A stretch of 33,437 bases of DNA from Symsagittifera roscoffensis (GCF_963678635.1 NW_026971066.1:1-33437), one strand, 5' to 3'; shown: positions 7,833-17,843, counted from the stretch's first letter. The notes: generated from the sequence alone by a model not told the origin. Made by a program: numbers and translations.

Positions 7833-8059
7833 TTAGACAAGTTGTTAAAATCGTACCTGTGGATATATTCAAGGGTTTTGGAAAGTTGGAGGAATAGTTC
7901 GAGTATAGTGTAGAAAATTAAAAAAATGTTACAAAAAATGATTAGGATTATTAGAAAAGATTCAAGTATATCAAAAAGAAATATTATAAAGGCTTCAAGT
8001 ATTGAAAAAAAATGTTTAAAATTTATAAATATTTGAGCAACTGTTTGAGAGAAAAGCAT
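7829..8059 (-). CDS. ORF C, 76-aa hydrophobic protein
   Basis: A small protein dominated by Phe, Ile and Leu, with roughly residues 20-60 forming one or two membrane segments and a polar C terminus. The frame is closed immediately upstream by a stop (8062-8060), so ATG 8059 is the only start. It overlaps the next ORF by four bases (ATGA). AT-rich DNA can produce hydrophobic frames by chance; the overlap and the sense orientation inside the element are what favour a gene. Confidence 0.45.
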   Translation of the reverse strand: MLFSQTVAQIFINFKHFFSILEAFIIFLFDILESFLIILIIFCNIFLIFYTILELFLQLSKTLEYIHRYDFNNLSK

Positions 8060-8658
8060 TTAAGAAATGATCTCTTGGTCGAATATTTTTTGCTGTTTGA
8101 GGCGATTTTCTAGTGTGGTCGAATTATTTATTAGTTTTTTGACAAGTGGGTTGAGTTTTGTAAAAAATTGTTGGGGGCAATTTTCATGGTGACTGGGAGG
8201 TCGTCTTTTTCTTTATTTTTGTTTGTCAAATGATCCGGGGTATGGTGAGATTTTTATACTTTAGGCTAATTAAAATCTTCATTTTGTTACTTTAGGCTAA
8301 GTTATCAAATTTGTTTTGGGGGTATTCGTGGTCTGAGTTGGGGAAATATTGTTGATCTTTGGGTTATTAGATAAGGGAGGGGTACGGTATTATGGTGATA
8401 TTTATTTTAGCTGTCAAGTTGGAGTGGTTTGCTTATTTTTGACCTGGAGGTTGTAAAGTTATAGTTAGAGATGTGCCTGGAGTTCTAGATTATTCGTCTA
8501 ATTGATCTTAGTTTGAGTTAGAGAAAGTGACGGATTGGATGAATCCTATTGGTCTATTTTGAACTAGAATTATTGCGTACTTGTGAGCATGTTATTTTGA
8601 AAATTGAAATGAAAAATGTTACGGAGGTTTCAAGATTGTGAAGTATAAAATCTTAAAA
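8060..8658 (-). other. Spacer between Gag-Pol and ORF C
   Basis: About 600 bp without a supported ORF. It holds a 13-nt direct repeat (TACTTTAGGCTAA on the plus strand at 8257-8269 and 8288-8300). In position this is where a subgenomic promoter, or the splice acceptor of an envelope mRNA, would be expected; a candidate acceptor is CAAACAG close to 8090. Confidence 0.4.
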
Positions 8659-11600
8659 TTACTTTTTAAATTCTACTTTCTTTAATATTTTAGATTGGGG
8701 GATGAACATTTTGTAGTTTTTACGTGGTTGATTTCGGAGTCTTGTTGCTTTTCTATGTTCTGATTTGTCTATTTCTTCTTGGGGTATTATTTGTTCTGTC
8801 ATTTTTCTATTTTTTCTTGGTTTTGGAGGTTCTTTATGGTTTTGCGTATTGTTTTTGGTGGCGGTTGGTTTCGTGTTTTGATTTTCGGTGGGGTTATCAT
8901 TTTGTTCTGTGTTTTTCAGATGTGGTTCATTTTGAATGATTTTTAATCCTGTGAAAGAATATAATTGAGTTAATTCGCGGAGTGCGTATTCCTTTGGGTA
9001 ATAAGGTAATAGGTTGTTTCGATGTTGAACGATTTCTTTTTTGTCTGAGTCGGTAATTTTATATGTGACATCAGTGGGTTTTGCAATTATTTGGTAGGGT
9101 CCTTTTCGGAGAGGTTGTAATTTTTTAGAAATTCCTTTTTGAGTATTAAAATTAGGTATTAAAACAAATGTTCCAATTTTTAAATCGGAAGCTGGTGTAA
9201 AACGTGAATTGATTTGGTCATTTATGTTTTGTCTTTGTAATAACTTTTTCGTTATTTTTTGGTAAATTTCATTGTGTTTCTTATCTCTATTTAAAATCCA
9301 TTCGGTGTGTGTACCGGAGGCTAGTTTAAGAATTTGTGGGTGATGAAAATGATCTTCATCGTGAGTATGTAATGGGAGGTTATAACAAATTGAGTCTTTA
9401 TTTGGTTGACAATAACCTTGTGCGTTTTTATGAGAATTTGCTGTAAACATTATTGGTTTGCGTGGCTTTTGGTTAAAAACCATTTCGTATGGTGACATTC
9501 CTAAAGTTGTCGTGATTTGTGAATTATATGCTAAGGGAAATAATTTTACATCTGCTGACCATTCGGTATATTTTGTATCATTTCCGTTGATGATACATCT
9601 AAGATATTCTTGTAGTGAACGGTTCATACCTTCGACTAAGCCGTTTGTCCAAGGTGCATGAGATGTACGTGGTTTGTGTTTAATGTTGTATAAATGACAT
9701 AGTGTTATTATTTCATTATTTATGAATTCTGTACCATTGTCTGTGACTAAAATTTCTGGTAGTCCAAATTTTGCTATCCAGTGTTCATAGAGTGTTGTGT
9801 AAGCGTAATAAGCGTTACAATGTGGTACTGGGTTAAGTGCTACATAATGTGTAAATGCGTCAACAATTACCATAATGTACGAGTTTCCTTCTGATGAGGG
9901 TGAAATTGGTCCTTTAGTATCAAATGAGATACGATGATTAAAGTATAAACTTTGTCCTTTAAAATCTTGTTTTTGTGCTATTTGTTTTTGATTTGGGTAA
10001 GGTTTATTTAGTTGACATACTATACAGTCATTGCATAGTACTTTTATCCAGATTGGTGCATTTGGGAAGTAAAAATTTTGTATAAAATTTGAATATGTTT
10101 TTTCTGATCCAGAGTGTCCTTTAATATTTTGTGTATGTGAAATATTAAAAGCTATAAGAATCATACTTATAGGGAGACATGGAACTGTAGATTCATTCAG
10201 GTTATACTCTAAAAGGTCTGTATTTTCGTTAATTGTTGTGTTGTTAAATTTGCGAAAGTATCGGAGGAGTGTTTTGTTTCCTAGAATGGTTGAATCTGCT
10301 TTGATAGGTTTAGTTTTATATTTGTGCCATGATTTCAGTTGTCTAATTACTGGGTCAAGGTTTTGATATTGTTTCAGTGTTGAAATTGTAATTGTTTCTG
10401 TTGGGGGGAGAAAAATGTTTTCGATTTCTAATTTAGATAAGGGTATTGTATCAAGTGGGTCATGGAGGTCAAAAACTTGATTTATTGTGTATTTTGAATC
10501 ATTTGTTTGTGGTCCTGATAAATTTATTTTATCAGTTAAATCTTCTTTTTCAATTAGTGGAAAATGGTCTTTTTTAGGTAGGTGTTGTTTTGTTCGTTTC
10601 TGTTGGGTGTTATTTTTTATCCATTGAGAATATGGGATTGGTTTGAAAGTTGATGTTCCAAGTAGATCAACTTCATAATGATTATTTTGACAATCTAAAT
10701 AAAGTGGGAAATGTTGTAAATTATTTATTTGTGATTGTTCAATATCAGTTTTTACTGCATATTTGCATTCCAATCGGGGTGATGTTTCGTTTTCTGCAAG
10801 GTAGAATTTTATGTTTTTGGGTATTTCAACTGTTGTTTTTCGTGTAAGTAATTCAGGTGGTGTATTTCGACTTAAGGTGTCTGGTAATGCAAGATTTTTT
10901 CCTGCAGTCCAAACTATATGTAAGTTTGGAAATTTCATTAGAATTAGTTGAAATCTGTAAACTCGGTGGTTTGGGTTAGATTTCTGTGTGAAAAGAAAAA
11001 TGATGGGTTTGTGGTCTGTGAATAAAACTGTTGGATGTTTTGATCCAAGTATCAGAAATTCATATTCTGTCAGTGTATATATTATGGCTGTACATTCTCT
11101 CATTAGAGTTGAGAGTCGTAGCTCTGCTTGAGTGAATAATCGGGAATTTGCTGATATCAGGTTCATTTTATTTGTACCATTATGTGATTGTAATAGTGCT
11201 GCGCCGATGCCAAAGTTCGAAGCATCGCACATTGCATAAAATGGTTGATCAGGGTCTGGGATTGTATTTGAAATTTGTTCGGTTAAAAGTTTCTTTATTT
11301 CTTCGAATCGTGCTTGATGTTCTGTATTCCATTCAAAATTATTTTGTTGTCTAAGGATATTGTAAAATGGTCGTAGATATAATTGCATTTTATAAACATA
11401 TTTACTTAAAAAGTTTAACATTCCAAGGAATTCTTGGATTTTCTTTTTATTTGTTGGTGGTTGAAGTTTTTGAATAGCATCAATGCGTGATTTCAGTGGA
11501 GTTATTGTTTTTCTTTCTATGTTATGTCCTAAGAATTTAACTCTTGTCAAAAAGAAGTGTGATTTATCCGGGGCGGCCTTCAGATTTTCGTTCTGAAGTA

Positions 11601-14600
11601 TTTGATGATATTTTTCTAAAACTTTGAACATTTCGTCTTTTGTTTGTGATTGCATAAAAACATCGTCTAAATAGGTGATTGCGTTTTTCTTGAGTATTAG
11701 TGGTCTAAAAATTTTGCTCATAAAAGCTGAAAATGCTGCTGGTCCTATGGATATTCCATAGAATAAGCGGTTAAATTCATATTGTTGGTTTCCGATAACA
11801 AATTGTGTTAAACGTCGTGATTGTTCATCTAGTGGCATTTGATTGTATGCACTATTCATATCGGCGGTTGTAAAGTATTTGCCGTTTATTTTTGTTAAAA
11901 TAACTTGTATTGGTTCAATGGGCCAATTACATTTTGATTCGTCTATAAGTGAATTGAGGTATCTAGCATCGAGAACGATTTTTAATGATTCTCCTTTAGC
12001 TAGAATGATAACGGGGTTGATGAATGTGTTGCCTTTTGGTTGTTCTTCTTTATTAACTGGTGATATAATGTTGTATTGTTCTAAAATATCGAGTAATCTG
12101 TTTACTTTATCATGTAAGTGAATTGGTACTTTACTTGCTCTCTGTTTTTTGAAAACTGCGTCTGGTTTTAATGGGAGATGTAGTGATGAACTGATTTTGC
12201 CAACATCGAATTTTGATGTTGCATAGACTGATGAATATTTAATTAGCTGTTTGGCTAATTTTTCGAATTCGTCTTGTGTTATTTGTGAATGTTGGAAATT
12301 AAACATTGTTAAAAATTTTTGTTGTTTCTCTGTGTAGTTACTGATGTTGAATGTAGGTTTGAAATATGGAGTTTTTGTGAAATAATCCGTATTTCTGTTT
12401 TCGTTACTTATTATATTATTTATAGATAATTCTTCATTAAGAATTGTAGATTGGCAAATATCTAGTAATTGGAGTATATTATTTACGCGATAGGCTTTTT
12501 CGTGTATTGGTGATATTGTAGCGTTGGTTTCACAATATCCTAAAAGTCCTAAAGGTAATGTTACTTGGTAAGGTGTGTTGTTATAAACATGTAAGGAAAT
12601 AATATCTGAATTCGAATTTTTCAAATATTTTATTGATGAGATTGTGATTTTGAAAAATTTATGAATAGGTTTGAATTCAAAATCTGACATATAAAATTTT
12701 TGTTTGTTTTGTTCTTTATCATATTGGTGAACTTGTTTTATTGAAAAATTATAGATGTTTCCTGATAGTGGTTTCAGGTGTTTTCTTTGTTGGTTATATA
12801 TTGGATAAAATTTTGAAAAGAATGGTGGTTGTTTGTTTAATCTTTGAAAAAATGTTAGGGATGTTTCTTTTGTTTTTGTATATTTATCTTTGATTAATAT
12901 TTTACTATTTAGGATGTTAATTGTTGGTATATACTTCGAAATAAATGGTATTCCAATGATATTATATTTAATATCAGTGATATGGAATATTTGTTTAAAT
13001 GGCTTGTTTAGAATTTTACTTTGCTCCATTGTTCTGGTAGGGAGGAGAAATAATTGGATTTTTCCGTAGTTTATCAATGTTGATCCTTGTGCTGTTGCTA
13101 ACTTACTGGAGGTTTCAAGAGGTGTTAGCTTTGGGTGTAAAGTTTTTATTTCATTCCATGTGGGAATGTTTATTATGTTTGATTCTGCTCCTGAATCAAT
13201 TAAAAAATCTATTTCAAGGTCTGGTGGTTGAAATTCTTTATTTCTTGGGCTTTCTAAGAGAAATGGTATTGTCCAAATTTTTTCTTTGGGTTGTTCTTTT
13301 TGTATATTTTGATAAATGTGGTTTGTATTCAAGCATTTTGTTTTGGTGTTTTTATTGGTTTGATCTGTAGTGTTAATCTCATTTGTTTCTTGCGTCGTTG
13401 GTGTGGAATTTATGGGTGTAGTGTAATAATTTTGAAGAAATTCTGATTGATTTTCATATATGTGTGATGGAAAGGGTTGTTCGTATATGACAGATTCATA
13501 GTCATTTTCGACTTTTATCATATTGATAGAAAGAGTGTTTTCAGTATCACTTTCTGAATCTGATGATGTACAGTTTATTTGATTGAGTTGTAACGTATCA
13601 GTTACTGTGTTATCAATACCTGGGGGGTCTGATGTTGTTTCTGGATTAGCTTGTACTTGATTGATTTGTCTTTGATGTTTAGGTGTACTGCTTCTATGAC
13701 GATTATTAGAGTTATTATAGTTATTATTATTCCGGTGTGGTGATTGGGAATAATTTCTATAACGATTATTATAACTTGGGTGTCGATTTTGTGAATTATT
13801 TCGCGATCTGTTTTGGTAATTATTGTTTGGTCTGTTATAGTTCGATCTATTATATGAGTTATTCCTTGATCGATTGTTCGGGTAATTCTGATTTCGATTG
13901 TTTGAATAACTTCTATTTCTATTATAGGAGTAGTTTCTATTCCTATTGTATGATGAATTTCGTGATTGGTTGTTTGGATAGTAGTTATTTCTTGATTGGG
14001 AATTAGATCTAGAAACAAATCGTTGTGTATTTGAATTTGATCTGGAGTAGTTATTTCTACTATTTGGTCTATTGTAGTGATTTTGTGATGAATTGTACGT
14101 GTTTCTTCGTTCTGGTGATCTTCCTCTATAACTTGAGTTATATGGGGATTGATTTCTCGTATAATTTGTATTGTTCGGGAGTGGTTTTCCTGAACTGTTG
14201 TTGCTGTGAACTGTTTTGTTCGGTAAATTTTGATCTTTTTTCATGTATTGATAGAATGATTTATTTGGTTCTTTGTATTTTTGAGGTTTATTTTGACTAT
14301 CTTGCTGCTTTTGTTTACATTCGGAAATACTATGTCCGTATCGTCGGCAATAATTACACCATTTTTTGAAAGATGGTTTGCCTTTAAAGTTCGGGTTCTT
14401 TTCGTAAATATTGAGTATTTCAGTGATTTTTTCAACGAGGTCTGTTTCTGATTCCTGTATATTATTAATATTAGTGGGAGTCGTTTCAATTCTGTTAACG
14501 TATTGTAATTTCAGATTTTCTGTTTCTTCTAGTTTCATCGTGATTTCTGCTTGTTCTAGTTTGTCTACTAGTTTTCGAAAATCTAAATCGGGTTCTCGAA

Positions 14601-16881
14601 TTGAAGAAGGATGGGATGCTCTCTTTTTTATTGCTATTTTCCGTAATTGTGGTGTTAAGGTCATCATTAAGATTTCTGTCATCTTTGTGTTTTTATAGTC
14701 ATGTGTATTTAGTGAATATGCTTTTCGAACTAGTGTTTCGATTCGTACTGCTATTTGCTTGATGGTTTCGTTTGGTAATCTGCGAATTTCATTACATAAA
14801 ACTCTTTGTTGTTGTTTGTTTCTTTCAGAGTCAAACATTTTTGAAAATTCTTGTGTAAATCTTTTCCAGTTTGATTTTATTTCTAGAGGTAGTACTGAAA
14901 ACCATTTTTGGGCTGCGCCATCTAAGGTTGTTTGTATCAACGCTGTGCGTCGATGTATCCAGTTTTGATGTAGTGGCGTATTAATTGGTTCAGGTCCTAT
15001 ATTTAAAATCAAATTTGCTGTTACTGCATTTAAGTAATCTTCTACGGAGTATTCAGGGTCTGTTCCTGTGAAAACCATTAAGGGTTTGTTTGATGTTATT
15101 GATGATCCACCCATTAGGTATGGATTCATTGTCATTTGTAATGATTCTGCTGCATTTGGCATTTGAGAAAAATTTGAAAGTTGGTTTCTTGTTATTTCAT
15201 GTTGTTGAAGATAATATGGGAGTGGTATTTCATTTTGCATTTGTGATGCTTGATACGAGTGTGCAGTCATTGGATTTTGTTGTTGAATTGGTTGAAAAGA
15301 TTGTGTATTAATTGGATTTTGTTGTTGAATTGGTTGTTGATGTTGTGCATCTATCGGTTGTGGAGAAAAATTCCTATAATTTGCACGTGTTTTCTGTATT
15401 CCTTGTCTACGATATTCTTGAGTATTTGGTGCAAATATATCTGGTTGTAAGAAATCGTCATCTGAGGATAAATAATCCATTTGATAAGATGTTTGTTTTT
15501 TATTTTTATTTTGTTGAAAAAATGGGTAATTTTCACTGCGATCCTGTGGAGGGTTTGGTTGAAAATTTTTGGAATTATATTGGGCCGTTGGGTTATCCCA
15601 GTTTCGAGGTTTTGTATATTGATTAAAATTCCTTTGTGGTTGATAATTTGTTTTTGATGGATGTGTATAATTATAATTATGGTCTGCAAAGTTGTTTCTA
15701 GTGAATGTTTTGCGTGTTTTTGATGGTATTGTCATGGGTCTGTATGTTTGGTAATCCATTTGTGAATATTTAGGGGCAACCGAAGGTTTAACGGTTGATT
15801 GTAAGGTTACCTGTGTTTGTGAAGGATTTGTATTTCTTGGTGTTGTTAAATTTGGGCGTATTGGTGAAATACTTTGTTGTGTAGTTGTTGTGTGTACAAT
15901 TTCTTCATTTATGAAGTGTGATGGTGTCTGGATATCTTGTTGAGTAAGATTCCTAGTTCCATTGAGGTTTTCGTTGTGTATGACTGTAGAGTTTAAACTA
16001 TTATTTTGTGTATCGGGTAAAAATGTATTATAGTTTAATGGTGTTGCATCAATTGTTAATGGTATTACTCTTACATAATCTCTTATGTAAGATATTGTAC
16101 CTATTGCTTGACTTGAGATTGATTGTGGAAAGCTTATAAATGCGGGATGAGACCATTCGGGGTCCCAAACATAATCTGATTGTTCTGTGATAGCGGTATC
16201 ATCGTTCGAATTTTGGGGTCTAAAATTTTTTCTTGCTTGTGCAATTAAATCAATATTGTGTGTGAAATAATCTATTATGAACCATGCTAAAATTTTTTGT
16301 AGATCGTGTTTGGTATGTTGTGAAACGTCATCTTTCGTGAAATTTTCTTTAATGATGTTTAAATAACTAGAGAGTAGTGTAATTTCATGTCGTACTTTCA
16401 AATGTTTAGATGTTTCTGTCGGTGAGACATTTGTTAATGGGATTTCGTTTTCTAATATCGAAATATAACTATATATTATTGCGAAAACTTCATTAGTGAA
16501 AATGGAGTTTGCTCTTTGTGAGTTATGGTATTGGATGCTTTTTATATATTCTGAAAAAACTTTTGAAAATTCTAAATCAAGATCGTCTGTTTGTATAGTA
16601 TATGTTCTATTATTATGGTTTGGGGAAGTGAATTCTATGGAGTAGATTCCATACTGTTGTGTTATGTTGCATATATCTTTTAAGTAGTGATCTATGATTT
16701 GTCTTTTGATTTTTACATCGGGGAACTCTGTTTTACATGGACTGATTCCGGGTTCAAATAAATTTACGAGTAAATTTTGACAAAATATGTGTTGTCCTCT
16801 ATCAGTATCTGCGTCTACTATAAAAGGAAAGATTTCATCGTCATCTGGAGTTTCGTCACCTGGGGTGTGTGTTGAACTCAT
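8659..16881 (-). CDS. gag-pol: Gag-Pol polyprotein (2740 aa)
   Basis: One uninterrupted frame for structural and replicative proteins. Residues 1-600: Asn/Gln/Thr-rich N-terminal Gag, including a QQQNP-type repeat near 511-545. About 620-760: retrotransposon capsid (Retrotrans_gag pattern around Trp660). Zinc knuckle Cys842-Cys855 (C-X2-C-X4-H-X4-C). About 920-1067: Arg/Ser/Asn/Tyr repeat tract, likely RNA-binding. Retropepsin with DSGA at Asp1229 and an IIGIPF flap-end motif near 1310. RT about 1585-1780 with Asp1674 and YLDD at 1737-1740. RNase H with Asp1886, Glu1929, Asp1956 and Asp2001. Integrase with His2249, His2256, Cys2283, Cys2286 and catalytic Asp2321, Asp2381, Glu2417 (D-X35-E). 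GPY/F from Gly2594; basic C-terminal tail. All catalytic residues are present. There is no Gag/Pol frameshift, so the Gag:Pol ratio must be set in another way. The start overlaps ORF A by 26 nt. Confidence 0.97.
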   Translation of the reverse strand: MSSTHTPGDETPDDDEIFPFIVDADTDRGQHIFCQNLLVNLFEPGISPCKTEFPDVKIKRQIIDHYLKDICNITQQYGIYSIEFTSPNHNNRTYTIQTDDLDLEFSKVFSEYIKSIQYHNSQRANSIFTNEVFAIIYSYISILENEIPLTNVSPTETSKHLKVRHEITLLSSYLNIIKENFTKDDVSQHTKHDLQKILAWFIIDYFTHNIDLIAQARKNFRPQNSNDDTAITEQSDYVWDPEWSHPAFISFPQSISSQAIGTISYIRDYVRVIPLTIDATPLNYNTFLPDTQNNSLNSTVIHNENLNGTRNLTQQDIQTPSHFINEEIVHTTTTQQSISPIRPNLTTPRNTNPSQTQVTLQSTVKPSVAPKYSQMDYQTYRPMTIPSKTRKTFTRNNFADHNYNYTHPSKTNYQPQRNFNQYTKPRNWDNPTAQYNSKNFQPNPPQDRSENYPFFQQNKNKKQTSYQMDYLSSDDDFLQPDIFAPNTQEYRRQGIQKTRANYRNFSPQPIDAQHQQPIQQQNPINTQSFQPIQQQNPMTAHSYQASQMQNEIPLPYYLQQHEITRNQLSNFSQMPNAAESLQMTMNPYLMGGSSITSNKPLMVFTGTDPEYSVEDYLNAVTANLILNIGPEPINTPLHQNWIHRRTALIQTTLDGAAQKWFSVLPLEIKSNWKRFTQEFSKMFDSERNKQQQRVLCNEIRRLPNETIKQIAVRIETLVRKAYSLNTHDYKNTKMTEILMMTLTPQLRKIAIKKRASHPSSIREPDLDFRKLVDKLEQAEITMKLEETENLKLQYVNRIETTPTNINNIQESETDLVEKITEILNIYEKNPNFKGKPSFKKWCNYCRRYGHSISECKQKQQDSQNKPQKYKEPNKSFYQYMKKDQNLPNKTVHSNNSSGKPLPNNTNYTRNQSPYNSSYRGRSPERRNTYNSSQNHYNRPNSRNNYSRSNSNTQRFVSRSNSQSRNNYYPNNQSRNSSYNRNRNYSYNRNRSYSNNRNQNYPNNRSRNNSYNRSNYNRPNNNYQNRSRNNSQNRHPSYNNRYRNYSQSPHRNNNNYNNSNNRHRSSTPKHQRQINQVQANPETTSDPPGIDNTVTDTLQLNQINCTSSDSESDTENTLSINMIKVENDYESVIYEQPFPSHIYENQSEFLQNYYTTPINSTPTTQETNEINTTDQTNKNTKTKCLNTNHIYQNIQKEQPKEKIWTIPFLLESPRNKEFQPPDLEIDFLIDSGAESNIINIPTWNEIKTLHPKLTPLETSSKLATAQGSTLINYGKIQLFLLPTRTMEQSKILNKPFKQIFHITDIKYNIIGIPFISKYIPTINILNSKILIKDKYTKTKETSLTFFQRLNKQPPFFSKFYPIYNQQRKHLKPLSGNIYNFSIKQVHQYDKEQNKQKFYMSDFEFKPIHKFFKITISSIKYLKNSNSDIISLHVYNNTPYQVTLPLGLLGYCETNATISPIHEKAYRVNNILQLLDICQSTILNEELSINNIISNENRNTDYFTKTPYFKPTFNISNYTEKQQKFLTMFNFQHSQITQDEFEKLAKQLIKYSSVYATSKFDVGKISSSLHLPLKPDAVFKKQRASKVPIHLHDKVNRLLDILEQYNIISPVNKEEQPKGNTFINPVIILAKGESLKIVLDARYLNSLIDESKCNWPIEPIQVILTKINGKYFTTADMNSAYNQMPLDEQSRRLTQFVIGNQQYEFNRLFYGISIGPAAFSAFMSKIFRPLILKKNAITYLDDVFMQSQTKDEMFKVLEKYHQILQNENLKAAPDKSHFFLTRVKFLGHNIERKTITPLKSRIDAIQKLQPPTNKKKIQEFLGMLNFLSKYVYKMQLYLRPFYNILRQQNNFEWNTEHQARFEEIKKLLTEQISNTIPDPDQPFYAMCDASNFGIGAALLQSHNGTNKMNLISANSRLFTQAELRLSTLMRECTAIIYTLTEYEFLILGSKHPTVLFTDHKPIIFLFTQKSNPNHRVYRFQLILMKFPNLHIVWTAGKNLALPDTLSRNTPPELLTRKTTVEIPKNIKFYLAENETSPRLECKYAVKTDIEQSQINNLQHFPLYLDCQNNHYEVDLLGTSTFKPIPYSQWIKNNTQQKRTKQHLPKKDHFPLIEKEDLTDKINLSGPQTNDSKYTINQVFDLHDPLDTIPLSKLEIENIFLPPTETITISTLKQYQNLDPVIRQLKSWHKYKTKPIKADSTILGNKTLLRYFRKFNNTTINENTDLLEYNLNESTVPCLPISMILIAFNISHTQNIKGHSGSEKTYSNFIQNFYFPNAPIWIKVLCNDCIVCQLNKPYPNQKQIAQKQDFKGQSLYFNHRISFDTKGPISPSSEGNSYIMVIVDAFTHYVALNPVPHCNAYYAYTTLYEHWIAKFGLPEILVTDNGTEFINNEIITLCHLYNIKHKPRTSHAPWTNGLVEGMNRSLQEYLRCIINGNDTKYTEWSADVKLFPLAYNSQITTTLGMSPYEMVFNQKPRKPIMFTANSHKNAQGYCQPNKDSICYNLPLHTHDEDHFHHPQILKLASGTHTEWILNRDKKHNEIYQKITKKLLQRQNINDQINSRFTPASDLKIGTFVLIPNFNTQKGISKKLQPLRKGPYQIIAKPTDVTYKITDSDKKEIVQHRNNLLPYYPKEYALRELTQLYSFTGLKIIQNEPHLKNTEQNDNPTENQNTKPTATKNNTQNHKEPPKPRKNRKMTEQIIPQEEIDKSEHRKATRLRNQPRKNYKMFIPQSKILKKVEFKK

Positions 16882-17323
16882 TTTTTCGTTCGATGACTGT
16901 TAATATGTAATTATTAATGTGTCGAATTGGTTGATTCCAATTGTATAGATGTACTGGTTTGTGTTTGTACTGCTTTTTTATTCTTCTTTTTCCTCTTTGT
17001 GATGAATTTGAAGTTGTTTCTGAGTCAGAAAAATATAATTGATCGTGTTGTGGGTAATTTTTATCTATTGATTCTTTTAATTTGTAAAGTTCGTCTAAAC
17101 TGTTGGTTTCTGATTCTGAAAATGCGTTTCGATTTTTTGAAAATCTTTTTCGTGTTATTTGTCTTTGTTTAGTTATTATTTTTCTTTTTAGTGTTTGTCG
17201 TTTTGTGCGAATGTATCCAACTGTTTGTGTATGAGGTGTGATTACAAGGTCGTATTTTTTGTTATCTATTTCACAATTGTGTAAAATGATTGTTTGTTTA
17301 TTTCCTAGGTTTTTAAATGACAT
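16856..17323 (-). CDS. ORF A, 155-aa basic protein upstream of Gag
   Basis: A small, strongly basic ORF (clusters of Lys and Arg around residues 40-65 and 110-120) with two acidic Ser-Glu/Asp patches (SESE, SDSE). It could be nuclear or RNA-binding, but I do not recognise it. It is the first long ORF of the genomic RNA and overlaps the Gag-Pol ATG by 26 nt, with Gag-Pol in the +1 frame. The end reads CCC AGG TGA C, so either leaky scanning and re-initiation, or a +1 shift at AGG-UGA, could deliver ribosomes to Gag-Pol. Confidence 0.6.
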   Translation of the reverse strand: MSFKNLGNKQTIILHNCEIDNKKYDLVITPHTQTVGYIRTKRQTLKRKIITKQRQITRKRFSKNRNAFSESETNSLDELYKLKESIDKNYPQHDQLYFSDSETTSNSSQRGKRRIKKQYKHKPVHLYNWNQPIRHINNYILTVIERKNEFNTHPR

Positions 17324-17425
17324 AAGGTTTAGAATGACGGATGCAAAGGTTGTTAAATGATTTCTATTTTCTTAAACTGTTAGTTCTTACGATTTTTTGG
17401 TTAGCTTAACCTGGGTCTATTTGTT

Positions 17426-17787
17426 CAGGGTTGGAGAGAAAAGTATATCGATTCCGAAGAATGATTTTTTACTTTCTCGTGGCTAGTATAAGTTAAGGTG
17501 TTAACTTACTTAATCTTACTTAGGGGTAGTGATTGTGTTCAAGGGTTGGAGAATAGTAAATCGATCCACAAGGTTCAGGTATAATTAGAACGCGAGTAGT
17601 TCGTTAGATACTATTTTAAACTTACTAAGTCTAAGATTTATCTTGGGCCTGGTAAGAGGGGGGGTCAAGTGAAGGATGAATAACCGAAGTTCTTCACTGT
17701 TTATCCTAATTTGAATGATTAGTTTTGTTTTTTTAAAAATTTCTATTAGTCCTGGGTTTTTAGAAAGGGTTGGGTAGTGAATCGACG
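17426..17787 (-). repeat. Three-copy leader motif GGGTTGG...AATCGA
   Basis: Copies at 17426-17455, 17540-17567 and 17764-17787 share GGGTTGG, a purine/AGT stretch and ATCGA, with variable inner length. Flanking sequence differs, so this is a conserved short motif rather than one tandem block. It is reminiscent of protein-binding repeats in retroviral leaders; no known motif is recognised. Confidence 0.55.
17504..17509 (-). promoter_or_regulatory. Candidate leader splice donor GTAAGT
   Basis: The sense strand carries TTAA|GTAAGT about 185 nt upstream of the ORF A start codon. A leader donor is what a spliced envelope or accessory mRNA would need, and could be joined to acceptors near 8090 or 7603. 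A second, weaker GTAAGA lies about 10 nt upstream of it on the sense strand. Use is not shown. Confidence 0.4.
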
Positions 17788-17843
17788 TTTGAGGTCGTTA
17801 GACACTAATTAAGTGGGTGGGGGAGAACAAAGTTGTTCTGTTT

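Noticed and set aside
7829-8059. Small hydrophobic frames as pure chance
   Set aside because: Kept as low-confidence genes rather than dropped, because of the exact ATGA overlap and sense orientation in the accessory block.
13077-14018. Long frames on both strands within the Gag-Pol repeat region, including a 138-codon Ile/Thr-rich minus frame
   Set aside because: These are alternative-frame readings of the Arg/Ser/Asn repeat and protease coding sequence, not separate genes.
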